A DNA stretch of 64,000 nucleotides from Shewanella oncorhynchi (GCF_012584455.1 NZ_JABAEB010000004.1:184045-248044); one strand, 5' to 3'. Shown: positions 35,869 through 45,584, counted from the first letter of the stretch. Notes: generated by a model from the sequence alone, not told the origin. Translations and numbers: made by a program.

Positions 35869-37910
35869 TGTTGACCAAGCACATGTTTACCAAACTATTG
35901 ATTGCTAACCGCGGTGAAATCGCCTGTCGCATCATCAAAACGGCCCATGCCATGGGCGTTCGCACCGTTGCCTTATATTCCGATGCCGATAAAGAAGCAC
36001 GCCATGTCGCCATGGCCGACGAATCCTTCTACTTAGGCGGCAGTGCGCCGGCAGACTCCTATTTAAAGGGCGATTTGATTATCGACATCGCCAAAAAAGC
36101 CGGCGCACAAGCGATTCACCCTGGTTACGGTTTCTTGTCTGAAAATGCCGACTTTGCCCGTAAATGTGAAGCCGCTGGCATCGCCTTTGTTGGCCCAGGC
36201 AGTGATGCTATCGATGCCATGGGCAGCAAAAGCGCCGCTAAATCTATTATGACTGCGGCAAACGTGCCCTTAGTGCCGGGTTATCACGGCGATGACCAAA
36301 CCGATGCGACCTTAAAAGCGGAGGCTCTGAAAATCGGCTTCCCTATGCTGATTAAAGCGGCTTATGGCGGCGGCGGTAAAGGCATGCGTATCGTCGAGAA
36401 TGAAGGCGAAATCATGGAAGCCGTTAACTCGGCGCGCCGTGAAGCGGCCTCTTCTTTTGGTAACGATAAGTTATTGATGGAGCGTTATTTACGCCAGCCG
36501 CGCCACGTCGAAGTGCAAGTGTTTGCCGACACCTTTGGCAACGCGATTTACTTATCGGATCGCGATTGTTCGATTCAACGTCGCCACCAAAAAGTGGTCG
36601 AAGAGGCGCCTGCGCCCGGTTTAAGCGATGCACTGCGCACCCAAATGGGTGAAGCGGCCGTCGCGGCAGCCAAAGCCATCGATTATGTTGGCGCAGGCAC
36701 TGTGGAGTTTCTGCTCGACACAGACAATAGCTTCTATTTTATGGAGATGAACACCCGTCTGCAGGTTGAGCATCCAGTGACTGAGATGGTCACAGGCCAA
36801 GATTTAGTGAAATGGCAATTGATGGTCGCCAGTGGTCAGCCACTGCCCCTTAAGCAAGATGAAGTGCGTATTCACGGCCATTCTTTTGAAGTGCGAATTT
36901 ATGCCGAAGATCCACAGAATGAGTTTTTACCCGCCAGCGGTAAGCTCAACTTTTTGCGCGAACCCGAGCAAAGCAAATACGTGCGTATCGATTCGGGCAT
37001 TCGTGAAAACGATGTGATCAGTAACTTCTACGATCCTATGATTGCCAAGCTTATCGTCTGGGATGAATCGCGCCCGCGCGCCCTGCAACGTTTAGTGCAT
37101 GCCTTAGAGTCGTATCAAATCAGCGGTCTTAAGCACAACATTGAGTTTTTAGCGAACATTGCCGAACACCCAGCGTTTGCCAATGCCGACTTTAGCACTG
37201 ACTTTATTGGCCGTTATGGCGACACCTTAATTGGCACAGCTTCAAGCGAAGCTGACACTGCCCTTGCCTTTGCCGCGCTGTATCAAGTGCTTGCCCGTAA
37301 AGAAGCCGCCAAAGCGCAAGCTGTCAACAGCGCCGATCCTTACTCGCCTTGGGGTCAAGTCAGCGGATTTAGACTCAACAGTTGCAGTCAGCACAATATT
37401 GCCCTGCTCGATGATGCCCATGAATTGCAGCAGTTAGTGATGCTCGATTTAGGCGGCATGTATCAGCTACCGCTGCACGGTCAAGATTGGTTACTAAATG
37501 GCGAGCTGAAACAAGATTTACTGCTCGCCGAAATCAACGGCCATAAGAGTAAAGTGCCCGTTAGTGCCCAAGGTGATGACTTTACGCTGTTTTTATCCTC
37601 TGGCAGTTACCACTTTAAAGCAGTGCAAACACTCGTGGTCGAAGAACAAGCCAGCAATGCTGACAAGTTAAAAGCACCGATGAACGGTACGGTAGTGACC
37701 CATTTAGTCGATGTCGGCACACAAGTGAAAGCAGGCCAAGGTTTGCTAGTGATGGAAGCCATGAAGATGGAATACACCATAGAAGCACCCTTTGATGGCA
37801 TAGTCACTGAGTTCTACTTTAAGGCGGGCGAGCTAGTGACCGATGGCGCAACCTTGCTTAACGTTGAGCCGTTAGAGACAGACGAGCCAACCGCGATCAA
37901 GGAAGCCTAA
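35868..37910 (+). CDS. liuD: 3-methylcrotonyl-CoA carboxylase, biotin-containing (alpha) subunit
   Basis: This 680-residue subunit begins with a biotin carboxylase ([23 protein letters not shown]-grasp glycine loop YGGGGKGM near residue 165; [19 protein letters not shown] near 230). A central linker/BT domain follows, then a C-terminal biotinyl carrier domain with the biotin Lys in VMEAMKMEY (near residue 630). It carboxylates biotin with bicarbonate and ATP for LiuB. ATG 35868 is preferred over a TTG one codon earlier because AAGGAG lies 7 nt before it. It overlaps the liuC stop and ends 1 bp before liuE. Confidence 0.96.
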   Translation: MLTKHMFTKLLIANRGEIACRIIKTAHAMGVRTVALYSDADKEARHVAMADESFYLGGSAPADSYLKGDLIIDIAKKAGAQAIHPGYGFLSENADFARKCEAAGIAFVGPGSDAIDAMGSKSAAKSIMTAANVPLVPGYHGDDQTDATLKAEALKIGFPMLIKAAYGGGGKGMRIVENEGEIMEAVNSARREAASSFGNDKLLMERYLRQPRHVEVQVFADTFGNAIYLSDRDCSIQRRHQKVVEEAPAPGLSDALRTQMGEAAVAAAKAIDYVGAGTVEFLLDTDNSFYFMEMNTRLQVEHPVTEMVTGQDLVKWQLMVASGQPLPLKQDEVRIHGHSFEVRIYAEDPQNEFLPASGKLNFLREPEQSKYVRIDSGIRENDVISNFYDPMIAKLIVWDESRPRALQRLVHALESYQISGLKHNIEFLANIAEHPAFANADFSTDFIGRYGDTLIGTASSEADTALAFAALYQVLARKEAAKAQAVNSADPYSPWGQVSGFRLNSCSQHNIALLDDAHELQQLVMLDLGGMYQLPLHGQDWLLNGELKQDLLLAEINGHKSKVPVSAQGDDFTLFLSSGSYHFKAVQTLVVEEQASNADKLKAPMNGTVVTHLVDVGTQVKAGQGLLVMEAMKMEYTIEAPFDGIVTEFYFKAGELVTDGATLLNVEPLETDEPTAIKEA

Positions 37911-37911
37911 G

Positions 37912-38835
37912 ATGTCGTTAGCCAATCTAAGCCAAGCAGCGAACGCCAAAGACAGGGTCAGTATCTTCGAGATGGGCGCACGCGACGGCCTGCAAAACGA
38001 AGTCGCAGTGCCGACGGCAGCTAAAATCGCCTTGATTGAATCGCTGGCAGGTGCGGGGCTTAAGCGTATCGAAGCAGGCAGCTTTGTGTCACCTAAATGG
38101 GTGCCACAAATGGCCGACTCTGCCGATGTGCTCAAGCAAATACAGCGTCAAAGCGGCGTGGTGTATAACGCGCTCACACCCAACGTCAAAGGCTTTGAAC
38201 TGGCACTGGATGCAAAAGCGAGTGAGGTGGCAATATTTGGCGCCGCCTCACAAAGCTTTAGTCAGCGCAATATCAACTGCTCGATAGAAGAGTCGATTGA
38301 ACGCTTTATCCCTTTGATGGAATTAGCAAAAAAACACAATATTCCGGTGCGCGGTTATGTGTCTTGCGTGCTCGGCTGCCCCTACGAAGGTGAGATAGCG
38401 GTCAGTGAAGTAGCCCGTGTGTCTGAAATCCTTTACAAAATGGGCTGTTACGAAATATCGCTCGGCGACACTATCGGTGTAGGCACGCCGCAAAAAGCCC
38501 GTAGAATGCTGCAAACAGTGGCTGAGCGCGTCCCAGTCGAAAAACTGGCGCTACACTTTCACGACACCTATGGCCAAGCATTAGCCAACATTTTGGCCTG
38601 CTTAGACTTAGGTGTGCGGGTGTTTGACTCCTCGGTTGCGGGTCTTGGCGGCTGCCCCTATGCCAAAGGCGCATCGGGCAATCTTGCCACCGAAGACTTA
38701 GTGTATATGCTGCACGGCATGGGATTCGAAACGGGTATCGATTTACAAAAACTCGCGTTAGCAGGTCAAGCCATCAGCACGCAGTTGAATCGTAAAAACG
38801 GTTCGAAAGTGGCCACAGCCCTGTTAGCAAAATAA
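37912..38835 (+). CDS. liuE: hydroxymethylglutaryl-CoA lyase
   Basis: This 307-residue DRE-TIM metallolyase cleaves HMG-CoA to acetyl-CoA and acetoacetate. The N-terminal [13 protein letters not shown] holds the catalytic Arg-Asp pair. Metal-site His residues are in [13 protein letters not shown] near residue 205. The flexible catalytic loop [17 protein letters not shown] near 237 contains the active-site Cys. Its start lies one base after the liuD stop, with AAGGAAG inside the end of liuD. A hairpin follows before the CoA-transferase genes. Confidence 0.96.
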   Translation: MSLANLSQAANAKDRVSIFEMGARDGLQNEVAVPTAAKIALIESLAGAGLKRIEAGSFVSPKWVPQMADSADVLKQIQRQSGVVYNALTPNVKGFELALDAKASEVAIFGAASQSFSQRNINCSIEESIERFIPLMELAKKHNIPVRGYVSCVLGCPYEGEIAVSEVARVSEILYKMGCYEISLGDTIGVGTPQKARRMLQTVAERVPVEKLALHFHDTYGQALANILACLDLGVRVFDSSVAGLGGCPYAKGASGNLATEDLVYMLHGMGFETGIDLQKLALAGQAISTQLNRKNGSKVATALLAK

Positions 38836-38871
38836 AACAAAAACCATTAACGACACCAACAACCGTTATTA

Positions 38872-38899
38872 AAAACGCGCGTTATTTCCCGCGCGTTTT
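38872..38899 (+). terminator. hairpin between liuE and the CoA-transferase genes
   Basis: AAAACGCGCG (38872-38881) pairs with CGCGCGTTTT (38890-38899), loop 8 nt, with a short T-run. It looks like a terminator or attenuator inside the cluster, so the CoA-transferase genes may be expressed at a lower level or from their own start. Confidence 0.6.
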
Positions 38900-38922
38900 C
38901 TAAAGCATAAAAGGACATCACA

Positions 38923-39627
38923 ATGGCAGGACTCAATAAAGTCGTCAGCAGCTATGAAGAAGCGTTAGCTGGCTTATCGAACGACATGACCATTATGGTC
39001 GGCGGCTTTGGCCTATGCGGCATTCCAGAAGGCTTAATCAATCAAATGGTTAAGATGGGCGTTAACGGCTTAACGGCGATATCAAACAACGCGGGCGTTG
39101 ACGATTTCGGCCTTGGCTTACTGTTAAAACATCGCCAAATCGCCACTATGATCGCCTCTTACGTGGGTGAAAATGCCACCTTTGAACAGCAAATGCTCTC
39201 TGGCGAACTGAACGTGATTTTAACGCCCCAAGGCACGCTGGCGGAAAAGATCCGCGCAGGCGGCGCAGGTATTCCGGCATTTTTCACCGCTACAGGCTAC
39301 GGCACGCCAGTCGCTGATGGCAAAGAAACCCGCGAAATCAAAGGTCGCCATTACGTATTAGAAGAGTCGCTGACCGCAGATTTTACCTTAGTGCGTGCAT
39401 GGAAAGCCGATACCATGGGTAATTTGGTATTCCGTAAAACCGCCGCCAACTTTAACCCTATGATGGCGACCGCGGGCAAAATCACTGTGGTTGAAGCCGA
39501 GTTTATTGTTGAGCCGGGCGAGCTAGACCCAGATCATATCCACACGCCGGGCATCTATGTTGACCGCGTTATTCAAGGCACGTTCGAGAAACGTATCGAG
39601 CAGCGCACGGTAAAAGCCGCGAAATAA
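38923..39627 (+). CDS. 3-oxoacid CoA-transferase subunit A
   Basis: This 234-residue CoA-transferase family I alpha subunit (ScoA/AtoD type) carries the conserved block [20 protein letters not shown] near residue 25. Other family blocks are [14 protein letters not shown] and [16 protein letters not shown]. With the next gene it should transfer CoA from succinyl-CoA to acetoacetate, the LiuE product, giving acetoacetyl-CoA. AAAGGA precedes the ATG. The gene is the counterpart of the one named liuF in some gammaproteobacterial annotations. Context rather than sequence favours acetoacetate as substrate. Confidence 0.92.
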   Translation: MAGLNKVVSSYEEALAGLSNDMTIMVGGFGLCGIPEGLINQMVKMGVNGLTAISNNAGVDDFGLGLLLKHRQIATMIASYVGENATFEQQMLSGELNVILTPQGTLAEKIRAGGAGIPAFFTATGYGTPVADGKETREIKGRHYVLEESLTADFTLVRAWKADTMGNLVFRKTAANFNPMMATAGKITVVEAEFIVEPGELDPDHIHTPGIYVDRVIQGTFEKRIEQRTVKAAK

Positions 39628-39754
39628 AAGGCGCTGGCAAAACCTTGAAACACAGTTAACGCAATTGGCACTTAGCTCCCTAAAGTAAAAACTAAGGGTA
39701 AAAACCTAAGAATAAAGACCAAAGCGTCAAAGCCAAATAGAAAGGATAGATATC

Positions 39755-40411
39755 ATGGCATTATCAAGAGAACAACTGGCTCAGCGCGTCGCCAAAGAAT
39801 TAAAAGATGGCTACTACGTTAACCTCGGCATTGGCATTCCAACACTGGTGGCCAACTACATTCCCGAAGGCATGGAAGTCATGTTGCAATCGGAAAATGG
39901 TCTACTCGGCATGGGCGAATTCCCCACCGAAGACACCATAGATCCGGATTTAATCAATGCGGGCAAACAAACCGTTACCGCAGTGAAAGGCGCCTCGTTT
40001 TTCTCATCGGCGGAAAGCTTTGCCATGATCCGTGGCGGCCATGTGGATTTAACCGTACTCGGCGCCTTTGAAGTCGATGTCAATGGTTCTATCGCCTCGT
40101 GGATGATCCCAGGCAAACTCATCAAAGGCATGGGCGGCGCGATGGATTTAGTCGCCGGCGCCGAAAACATTATCGTGACTATGATGCACGCCGATAAATA
40201 CGGCAATTCTAAGCTGCTACCCGTGTGCGAATTGCCGCTAACAGGTTACGGCTGCATTAAACGTGTCGTCACAGATTTAGCCTTTATCGAAATCAAAGAT
40301 GGCGCATTTCATTTGTTAGAGCGCGCACCAGGTGTCAGCGTAGAAGAAATCGTCAGCAAAACTGCTGGCAAGTTAATCGTGCCAGAGCATGTACCAGAAA
40401 TGGTGTTTTAA
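39755..40411 (+). CDS. 3-oxoacid CoA-transferase subunit B
   Basis: This 218-residue beta subunit of the CoA-transferase has the catalytic Glu in LQSENGLLGMG (about residue 47), preceded by YVNLGIGIPTLVANYIPEG. The region GGHVDLTVLGAFEVDVNGSI is also typical. A 127-bp spacer without a clear terminator separates it from subunit A, unusually long for subunits of one enzyme. AAAGGA stands before the ATG. It ends the leucine degradation cluster, closed by a strong terminator at 40521-40553. Confidence 0.94.
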   Translation: MALSREQLAQRVAKELKDGYYVNLGIGIPTLVANYIPEGMEVMLQSENGLLGMGEFPTEDTIDPDLINAGKQTVTAVKGASFFSSAESFAMIRGGHVDLTVLGAFEVDVNGSIASWMIPGKLIKGMGGAMDLVAGAENIIVTMMHADKYGNSKLLPVCELPLTGYGCIKRVVTDLAFIEIKDGAFHLLERAPGVSVEEIVSKTAGKLIVPEHVPEMVF

Positions 40412-40520
40412 GCGTTCTCTAAAATGCGCAAGTAACGTATAGCGGCTAAGGTTGAAACTCAAGTTAGTTTGAAGCTTTAGCCTAAAGAGTTTTGAGCGTT
40501 AACCGACGTTTTACGATACC

Positions 40521-40553
40521 AACGAGGCCCAGAAAATGATTCTGGGCCTCGTT
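40521..40553 (+). terminator. terminator of the liu cluster
   Basis: AACGAGGCCCAGAA (40521-40534) pairs perfectly with TTCTGGGCCTCGTT (40540-40553), followed by GCTTTTG. Confidence 0.88.
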
Positions 40554-40560
40554 GCTTTTG

Positions 40561-40972
40561 TCATCCCCGCGAAAGCGGGGAACCATGAGTAAAATTCACC
40601 ACCAGCTTGTTCACTACAAACCTTGTTTTCCGTGAGCTTTGCAGTCTAGGTACTGTTTGAGAGCTTATCGCCATAAACAGCACTAATGCTCTGGCGACAC
40701 GCCGTAAACCCATCCTTGGGGGCTCAACGAAAAAGTCCCTTTTTCCGATGGTCGCCAACGCATTAGTGCGGTTTACTCCCCATCCCAGCATATTCAATAA
40801 TGAACAATGTCGCGCATTAAACTGATAACACCATATGTTAGCAAGGTTCTTTGCTGGCGAATGTGTGTTCACCATCGCTACAACGGAGTCGCTTAATGCT
40901 TGCTTCAAAAGTGCTACAGATAGTGATATTTAGCGCCGTTGCGGTAAACTTGCCGCAGCCTAAATAATAAGG
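40561..40972. repeat. repeat-rich spacer: REP-like hairpin and long inverted repeat
   Basis: It begins with CCCCGC-GAAA-GCGGGG (40565-40580), a GNRA-tetraloop hairpin of the REP type. Further on, CACTAATGC-TCT-GGCGAC (40681-40698) is mirrored by GTCGCC-AAC-GCATTAGTG (40751-40768), a 9+6 bp dyad with matched 3-nt internal bulges around a 52-nt core. A 115-codon frame on the minus strand covers this DNA but looks like translated repeat. No transposase is present. The stretch is probably a dispersed element or a structured RNA. Confidence 0.5.
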
Positions 40973-40981
40973 ATGCTCAAG

Positions 40982-42004
40982 ATGTTAGCCAAGTTTCTCA
41001 ATAAGCGCAGTCGCGGTCGTAAACATATGCGCGATTATGCCAAAAACGTCTTTGAATATGACCAGTATTTACTGACCGATTATATCGACAGTGGGATGAC
41101 AGATGGTTTCGAGAGAGTGAAACAATATCGTGAGTTTGATGAGGATTTTCGCCAGTGGGAATTATTTGGAGCTGAGTTTGGTGTACCCGAGTGTCATTGG
41201 GGCTATGTAGCCCAACTTACCTATATTGAATCGGGCTTGCTTGAGCCTAAGCCGCTTATGTGCTCGCTTGCTTACGGTTATTTTGCAACCGCCATTGATT
41301 ACTATAAATATTGCTCATCGCTAGAAAAAACTGGCGGGATAGCAAACGCTATGTGGTCTACAATCAGCGTGTTTCGGCTTGTGCTGATGCTGTTAGCTGG
41401 GCTTAAACGCGAGGCGGACGAGCTGTACCACGCTGATGCAACCGCGCGGCGTTCGGGCTGGATTGTTCGCTCCCATGGCTTTATTGGCGATTTTTTGGTG
41501 CAGCTGTATGGCCGTTATCTGGGGCATATCGAGCCGCCTTTTACCACTGAAGTGCAAGTGACACTGCGAAACACGGCTCCTTTCCCCTATGCGTCATTTT
41601 TAGATAACTGGGATACACAGGATATCGAATTCATCAGCACTATGCTGCAAACCCTCTGCGATGATCAGGTAGAACAAGCGATCATCGGGGATAAAAAGTG
41701 TTTTTTTGAGTTCCACAATGGACATCTATCATACATGCCCTTGACGGCGTTAATGCTGCTAAAGCTTCGTGACCTCAGGGGCTTGCCTAATCCGCAGTTC
41801 AGTCATCCAGCCTTTGGCGATATCACAGCTTTGTTTGAACAAGTATCCACATCATTTAGTGATTATGTTGCAACGTTAGGGATACAGCGGATTGAAGATG
41901 CTGCTGATGAGGTGTTAACCAACACATTAACCAGAATGCAAAGCCAAGATTTTGATGCCCATGCTATTTTCGCCAAGCGACTGCCATCGTTTAGTGCTGG
42001 TTAA
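40982..42004 (+). CDS. protein of unknown function (340 aa)
   Basis: I do not recognise this protein. It is soluble, acidic and rich in aromatic residues, with no signal peptide. The N-terminus is basic (FLNKRSRGRKHMRDYAKN) and most of the rest looks helical. Segments such as LAYGYFATAIDYYKYCSS and YMPLTALMLLKLRDLRGLPN recall helical immunity-type proteins, but the resemblance is too weak to name a family. ATG 40982 is chosen over ATG 40973 because AAGG lies nine bases before it. It follows repeat-like DNA and precedes a DJ-1 gene, with no operon partner that reveals a role. No toxin gene is visible next to it. Confidence 0.75.
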   Translation: MLAKFLNKRSRGRKHMRDYAKNVFEYDQYLLTDYIDSGMTDGFERVKQYREFDEDFRQWELFGAEFGVPECHWGYVAQLTYIESGLLEPKPLMCSLAYGYFATAIDYYKYCSSLEKTGGIANAMWSTISVFRLVLMLLAGLKREADELYHADATARRSGWIVRSHGFIGDFLVQLYGRYLGHIEPPFTTEVQVTLRNTAPFPYASFLDNWDTQDIEFISTMLQTLCDDQVEQAIIGDKKCFFEFHNGHLSYMPLTALMLLKLRDLRGLPNPQFSHPAFGDITALFEQVSTSFSDYVATLGIQRIEDAADEVLTNTLTRMQSQDFDAHAIFAKRLPSFSAG

Positions 42005-42139
42005 GATTTTGATTAACCAAATTTTCATAAAAAATGGATAACCAATAAATCATGATTCTATTCATATTGAGGACCCAAGGCTTAAAGCTGAGCGTATTCA
42101 AGCCTTAAGTCATCCACAATACAAGCCAGAGGAAAGCTT

Positions 42140-42742
42140 ATGTACCAGATTGCGATTGTGATATTTGATGAATTTACCGATATCGATTTCTTCTTAATGC
42201 GCGATATTCTCGGCCGTACAAAAACCGATTGGACAGTAAAAGTACTCGGGACCAAACCTAGCCACATATCAAGCTTGGGGATGACGGTTGCAACCGATGG
42301 TCATGTGGCCGAAGTCGCTGATGCCGACGTGGTATTATTCAGCAGTGGTTACAAAGGCGTACCTGCGGCACTTGCTGATACTGAGTTTATGTCCGCCCTT
42401 AAATTAGATCCCACACGACAATTGCTTGGCAGTATCTGCGCGGGGTCATTCTTCTTTGCCAAATTAGGGCTACTCGACAATCTCTCGGCAACGACTCACC
42501 CCGATGCAAAACCTGCCCTAGTTGCCATGGGCGTCGATGTAGAAGACTGCGCCCTCGTGATTAATGGCAATATTGCCACTGCGGGCGGCTGCCTTTCCTC
42601 ACTCTATTTAACGGGTTGGGTTGCGGAGCGTTTATTCGACAGTACGAAACGCCGCGAAATTCACAGGCAGCTTATTCCTGCCGGGCAAACAGATATTTTT
42701 GAAGCATTAATCCAATCCTCCATCTCCGCGGCCATTCGTTAA
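42140..42742 (+). CDS. DJ-1/PfpI family protein
   Basis: This 200-residue protein has the class I glutamine amidotransferase-like fold of DJ-1/PfpI. The nucleophile elbow is GSICAGSFFFAKLGLL with Cys near residue 101, and the C-terminal NGNIATAGGCLSSLYL supplies the second conserved region. The acidic residue early in the chain (VIFDEFTDIDF) matches the Glu that tunes the nucleophile. Members act as deglycases, isocyanide hydratases, proteases or chaperones; the activity cannot be told here. AGAGGAAAG stands before the ATG. Confidence 0.88.
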   Translation: MYQIAIVIFDEFTDIDFFLMRDILGRTKTDWTVKVLGTKPSHISSLGMTVATDGHVAEVADADVVLFSSGYKGVPAALADTEFMSALKLDPTRQLLGSICAGSFFFAKLGLLDNLSATTHPDAKPALVAMGVDVEDCALVINGNIATAGGCLSSLYLTGWVAERLFDSTKRREIHRQLIPAGQTDIFEALIQSSISAAIR

Positions 42743-42762
42743 AAGTGATGTAGATACTCTCG

Positions 42763-43098
42763 ATGAATGAAAAAGATCCCATGATAAAACTTAAAAATCT
42801 TCTCGAGGCTATAAAAGCCGAGCATCAAATAACCACCCAGAATGAGCTTGTGGCTTTGCTATCGCAAAATGAATTACTCATTCAGCAAATCCAAACTGCT
42901 GATGCGCAGTATTGGGTCAATTTTGCTAAGAATACCTTCGATGGTTGGTATTGCATTCGAACACCTATGCTCAGTACCTTTCATGTTTATTACCAAGAAC
43001 GTGGACAAAACTGTTGGGGAGAAGATGTTTTTACCGAGCAAAGTGAAGCCATAGCAGCGGTTATTTTTATGTCTGGTATTTGGGATCAAGTACCCTAG
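42763..43098 (+). CDS. protein of unknown function (111 aa)
   Basis: I do not recognise this small soluble protein. The first half is predicted helical (LLEAIKAEHQITTQNELVAL). The second half is aromatic-rich beta-type (TFDGWYCIRTPMLSTFHVYY), ending FMSGIWDQVP. It starts 20 bp after the DJ-1-like gene, so the two may be cotranscribed, although no good ribosome site precedes ATG 42763. A start at ATG 42781 is also possible. The pattern recalls small immunity-like or SUKH-like proteins only in a general way. Confidence 0.6.
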   Translation: MNEKDPMIKLKNLLEAIKAEHQITTQNELVALLSQNELLIQQIQTADAQYWVNFAKNTFDGWYCIRTPMLSTFHVYYQERGQNCWGEDVFTEQSEAIAAVIFMSGIWDQVP

Positions 43099-43289
43099 CA
43101 CTAAGCAAGTAAAAGCCTGCTCACTCATCCTATATCTTCACCTTCACGAATGGCGATATGTAACGAATCATTACGCGACTTTCAATATCGAAATCATCCT
43201 GTTAGGGTGAGTGCTTAGATTGACTCATAATAACAGACACATTTTTAGCGCTCTGTTTATCTCTCTCATTGTCCAAAGGAGCGGTATCT

Positions 43290-44048
43290 ATGGACTGGCT
43301 TATTATTGCACTCGCTGGCTTTTTAGGCGGCATGCTCAATGCAGTTGCCGGTGGTGGCAGTTTTATTACCCTTTTAGCGTTAGTGTTTGTCGGGGTTCCA
43401 CCGATTGCGGCGAATGCCACGGGGACAGCCGCGCTGCTGCCCGGTTATATCGCCAGCGCATGGCGTTTTAGAAAGGATATCGAATATCCGGCGAGTCTTA
43501 GCCTTAAAAATCTGATCTTAATTGCTTTAATTGGCGGCAGTATTGGCGCGGGTATTTTGCTGACCACCAGCGAGCAAGTCTTCGCAAAGCTGATCCCTTG
43601 GCTGATTCTACTGGCCACCGCGGCCTTTATTGTTGGCCCTTGGTTGCTCAAACGAAGAATCGCTGAGCAAGGCGAAAACACCTCTACGCCAATGTTAAGT
43701 CCGATAACGGCACTGATAATGCTGTCGGCTGTGTGTATCTATGGCGGTTATTTTAATGGTGGCTTAGGCATCATACTACTCGCAAGTTTTGGCCTGATGG
43801 GGCAAACCAATCTACATGGGATGAACGGACTTAAAAATCTGATTTCAGCCCTGCTCACCGCCATCGCCGTTGTGGTTTATGCCGCGGGCAATGTTATCGA
43901 TGGGCAATATCTGTTGCTGCTTGCCGTTATGGCGATTGTCGGTGGTTATGTGGGGGCGGCGCTGGCCTACCGTATTTCACAGCCCTTGCTACGCGGCTTT
44001 ATTGTGATCGTCGGTTTAGCGATGGCCTTAGGCTTTTTCATGCGCTAG
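43290..44048 (+). CDS. TSUP/TauE-SafE family permease (YfcA-like)
   Basis: This 252-residue inner-membrane protein has about eight helices in two similar halves. The first half begins LAGFLGGMLNAVAGGGSFIT, the signature of TauE/SafE (TSUP) transporters. The second half has the related GGYFNGGLGIILLASFGLMG and GMNGLKNLISALLTAI. Family members move sulfite, sulfoacetate, taurine-derived or other organosulfur anions; the substrate here is unknown. ATG 43290 is chosen because AAAGGAG lies 8 nt upstream. It stands alone on this strand. Confidence 0.9.
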   Translation: MDWLIIALAGFLGGMLNAVAGGGSFITLLALVFVGVPPIAANATGTAALLPGYIASAWRFRKDIEYPASLSLKNLILIALIGGSIGAGILLTTSEQVFAKLIPWLILLATAAFIVGPWLLKRRIAEQGENTSTPMLSPITALIMLSAVCIYGGYFNGGLGIILLASFGLMGQTNLHGMNGLKNLISALLTAIAVVVYAAGNVIDGQYLLLLAVMAIVGGYVGAALAYRISQPLLRGFIVIVGLAMALGFFMR

Positions 44049-44202
44049 TTTTTCATGCGTTAGTTTTCATACTTTAGGCTTTTGATTTGTGAAGCTTAAA
44101 CTCATAAAAGCTGGACAGGCGAGTTTTCGATACAAGGTCTCACCGATAAATTGCCCTTATGTGACTGACTTGTTACTCTGATCCAACCTATAGGAGAACA
44201 GT

Positions 44203-44262
44203 GTGATTAAGGATAGCGATGAAACTGATGACCTTGAAGCTGAGGACCTTGAGACTGAGTAA
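44203..44262 (+). CDS. possible 19-codon leader peptide before the PQQ-type dehydrogenase
   Basis: GTG 44203 has an ideal AGGAG six bases upstream (44192-44196). The frame encodes an acidic peptide MIKDSDETDDLEAEDLETE and stops at 44262, four bases before an in-frame ATG (44267) of the next gene. It overlaps the annotated-style start at 44219 in another frame. It could be a translated leader coupling initiation at 44267, or simply chance in a repeat-built sequence. Confidence 0.3.
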   Translation: MIKDSDETDDLEAEDLETE

Positions 44263-45430
44263 ATTAATGCCAAAGACCTTGAAGCTAAGCACCTTAAATC
44301 TTGCCCTGTGTCTTATTGCATGCTCACCGGCTATTTACACCGAAACCGCTAGCGCAGCGACCATTAGCGTCAAAACGGAAACGGGTAATATTCAGGTAAA
44401 AACCATAGCCCAAGGGTTAGAGAATGTCTGGGGTATGGCATTCTTACCCGACGGCAGTATGCTCGTGACTGAACGCGCCGGCAGAATGCGCATTGTCAGC
44501 ACTGCAGGCAAAGTGGGTGAACCCTTAACGGGTTTACCGCCTATGTATGCCAAAGGTCAAGGTGGTTTACTTGATGTCGTGCTTGCGCCAGATTTTACCA
44601 GCAGCAAAAAAATCTATTTCAGTTATTCAGAACCCGCTGAAGCTGATGCAAGCGAGTTCAATAGCACAGCGGTCAGTTTTGCCACGCTCAATGGTAACAA
44701 GCTTGAAAATCTCACCCGCGTTTTTAGTCAACAACCTAAAGTCAACAGCGGCCACCATTTTGGATCTCGTTTAGTGTGGGCGCCTGACGGCACAATGTTT
44801 ATCACACTCGGCGATCGCTATAGTGAAAAAGATAGCGCACAAACATTGGACAATCATTTAGGCAAAGTGGTGCGTATTCATGCCGATGGCTCAGTGCCTA
44901 AGGATAACCCCTTCGTCAATACGGCTGGCGCCTTACCCGAGATCTGGTCTATTGGTCACCGCAATATGCAGGGCGCGGCGATTAATCCCATCAGCAAAGT
45001 ATTGTGGACGGGCGAACATGGGCCCCAGGGCGGCGATGAACTCAATATAGACCAAGCTGCCAAAAATTATGGCTGGCCCGTGATTACCTATGGTGAGAAT
45101 TATGGCGGCGGCAAAATCGGCGAAGGCACCCATAAGGCGGGAATGGAGCAACCCGTCTACAAATGGGTTCCCTCGATTGCCACGGCGGGCTTTATGTTTT
45201 ACACAGGTGATAAATTTCCACAGTGGCAAAATAATCTGTTACTCGCCAGCCTAAAGGGAAAAACACTGGTGCGTTTAGTGCTTGATGGCGACAAGATAAT
45301 TAAAGAAGAGCGGCTACTGAAAACTGAATTGGGGCAAAGATTGCGTTCAGTCGTGCAAGGGCCAGATGGACTGATTTATCTCGTAACCGATGAAGCTAAA
45401 TCAAAAATTTACCAGTTATCGCCGCAGTAA
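44219..45430 (+). CDS. PQQ-dependent soluble aldose sugar dehydrogenase (YliI-like)
   Basis: This protein of up to 403 residues is exported and folds as a six-bladed beta-propeller of the GDH-B/YliI family. It oxidises aldose sugars with PQQ. Signature segments are GLENVWGMAFLPDGSMLVTE near residue 68, NSGHHFGSRLVWAPDGTMF with the catalytic His region near 175, SIGHRNMQGAAI near 242, and GEHGPQGGDELNI near 266. The N-terminus is odd: three or four tandem copies of a K-L-x-T-L-K-L type unit precede the hydrophobic core, ending at about TETASA. The true start may be ATG 44267, which gives a normal signal peptide. No pqq biosynthesis genes lie in this window. Confidence 0.88.
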   Translation: MKLMTLKLRTLRLSKLMPKTLKLSTLNLALCLIACSPAIYTETASAATISVKTETGNIQVKTIAQGLENVWGMAFLPDGSMLVTERAGRMRIVSTAGKVGEPLTGLPPMYAKGQGGLLDVVLAPDFTSSKKIYFSYSEPAEADASEFNSTAVSFATLNGNKLENLTRVFSQQPKVNSGHHFGSRLVWAPDGTMFITLGDRYSEKDSAQTLDNHLGKVVRIHADGSVPKDNPFVNTAGALPEIWSIGHRNMQGAAINPISKVLWTGEHGPQGGDELNIDQAAKNYGWPVITYGENYGGGKIGEGTHKAGMEQPVYKWVPSIATAGFMFYTGDKFPQWQNNLLLASLKGKTLVRLVLDGDKIIKEERLLKTELGQRLRSVVQGPDGLIYLVTDEAKSKIYQLSPQ

Positions 45431-45519
45431 TCTTAATCGCTGCACTTTTATCACAGTGCTTTAACTAAACCATGTTAACCACAGCAATAAACTCAATCGA
45501 TAGAGAATTTAAGCCTTAA

Positions 45520-45558
45520 AACGACAAAGAGTGTTCATCAGGAACACTCTTTGTCGTT
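45520..45558. terminator. strong bidirectional terminator
   Basis: A 17-bp perfect stem: AACGACAAAGAGTGTTC (45520-45536) and its complement at 45542-45558, loop ATCAG. It lies between the convergent dehydrogenase and penicillin-binding protein genes and can end both. Confidence 0.9.
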
Positions 45559-45584
45559 GGCGTGGCACTTATTAATTCATGCCT

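Noticed and set aside
40561..40908. 115-codon minus-strand frame after the liu cluster
   Set aside because: It covers the REP-like hairpin and the long inverted repeat and has no recognisable domain; it is better explained as translated repeat DNA.
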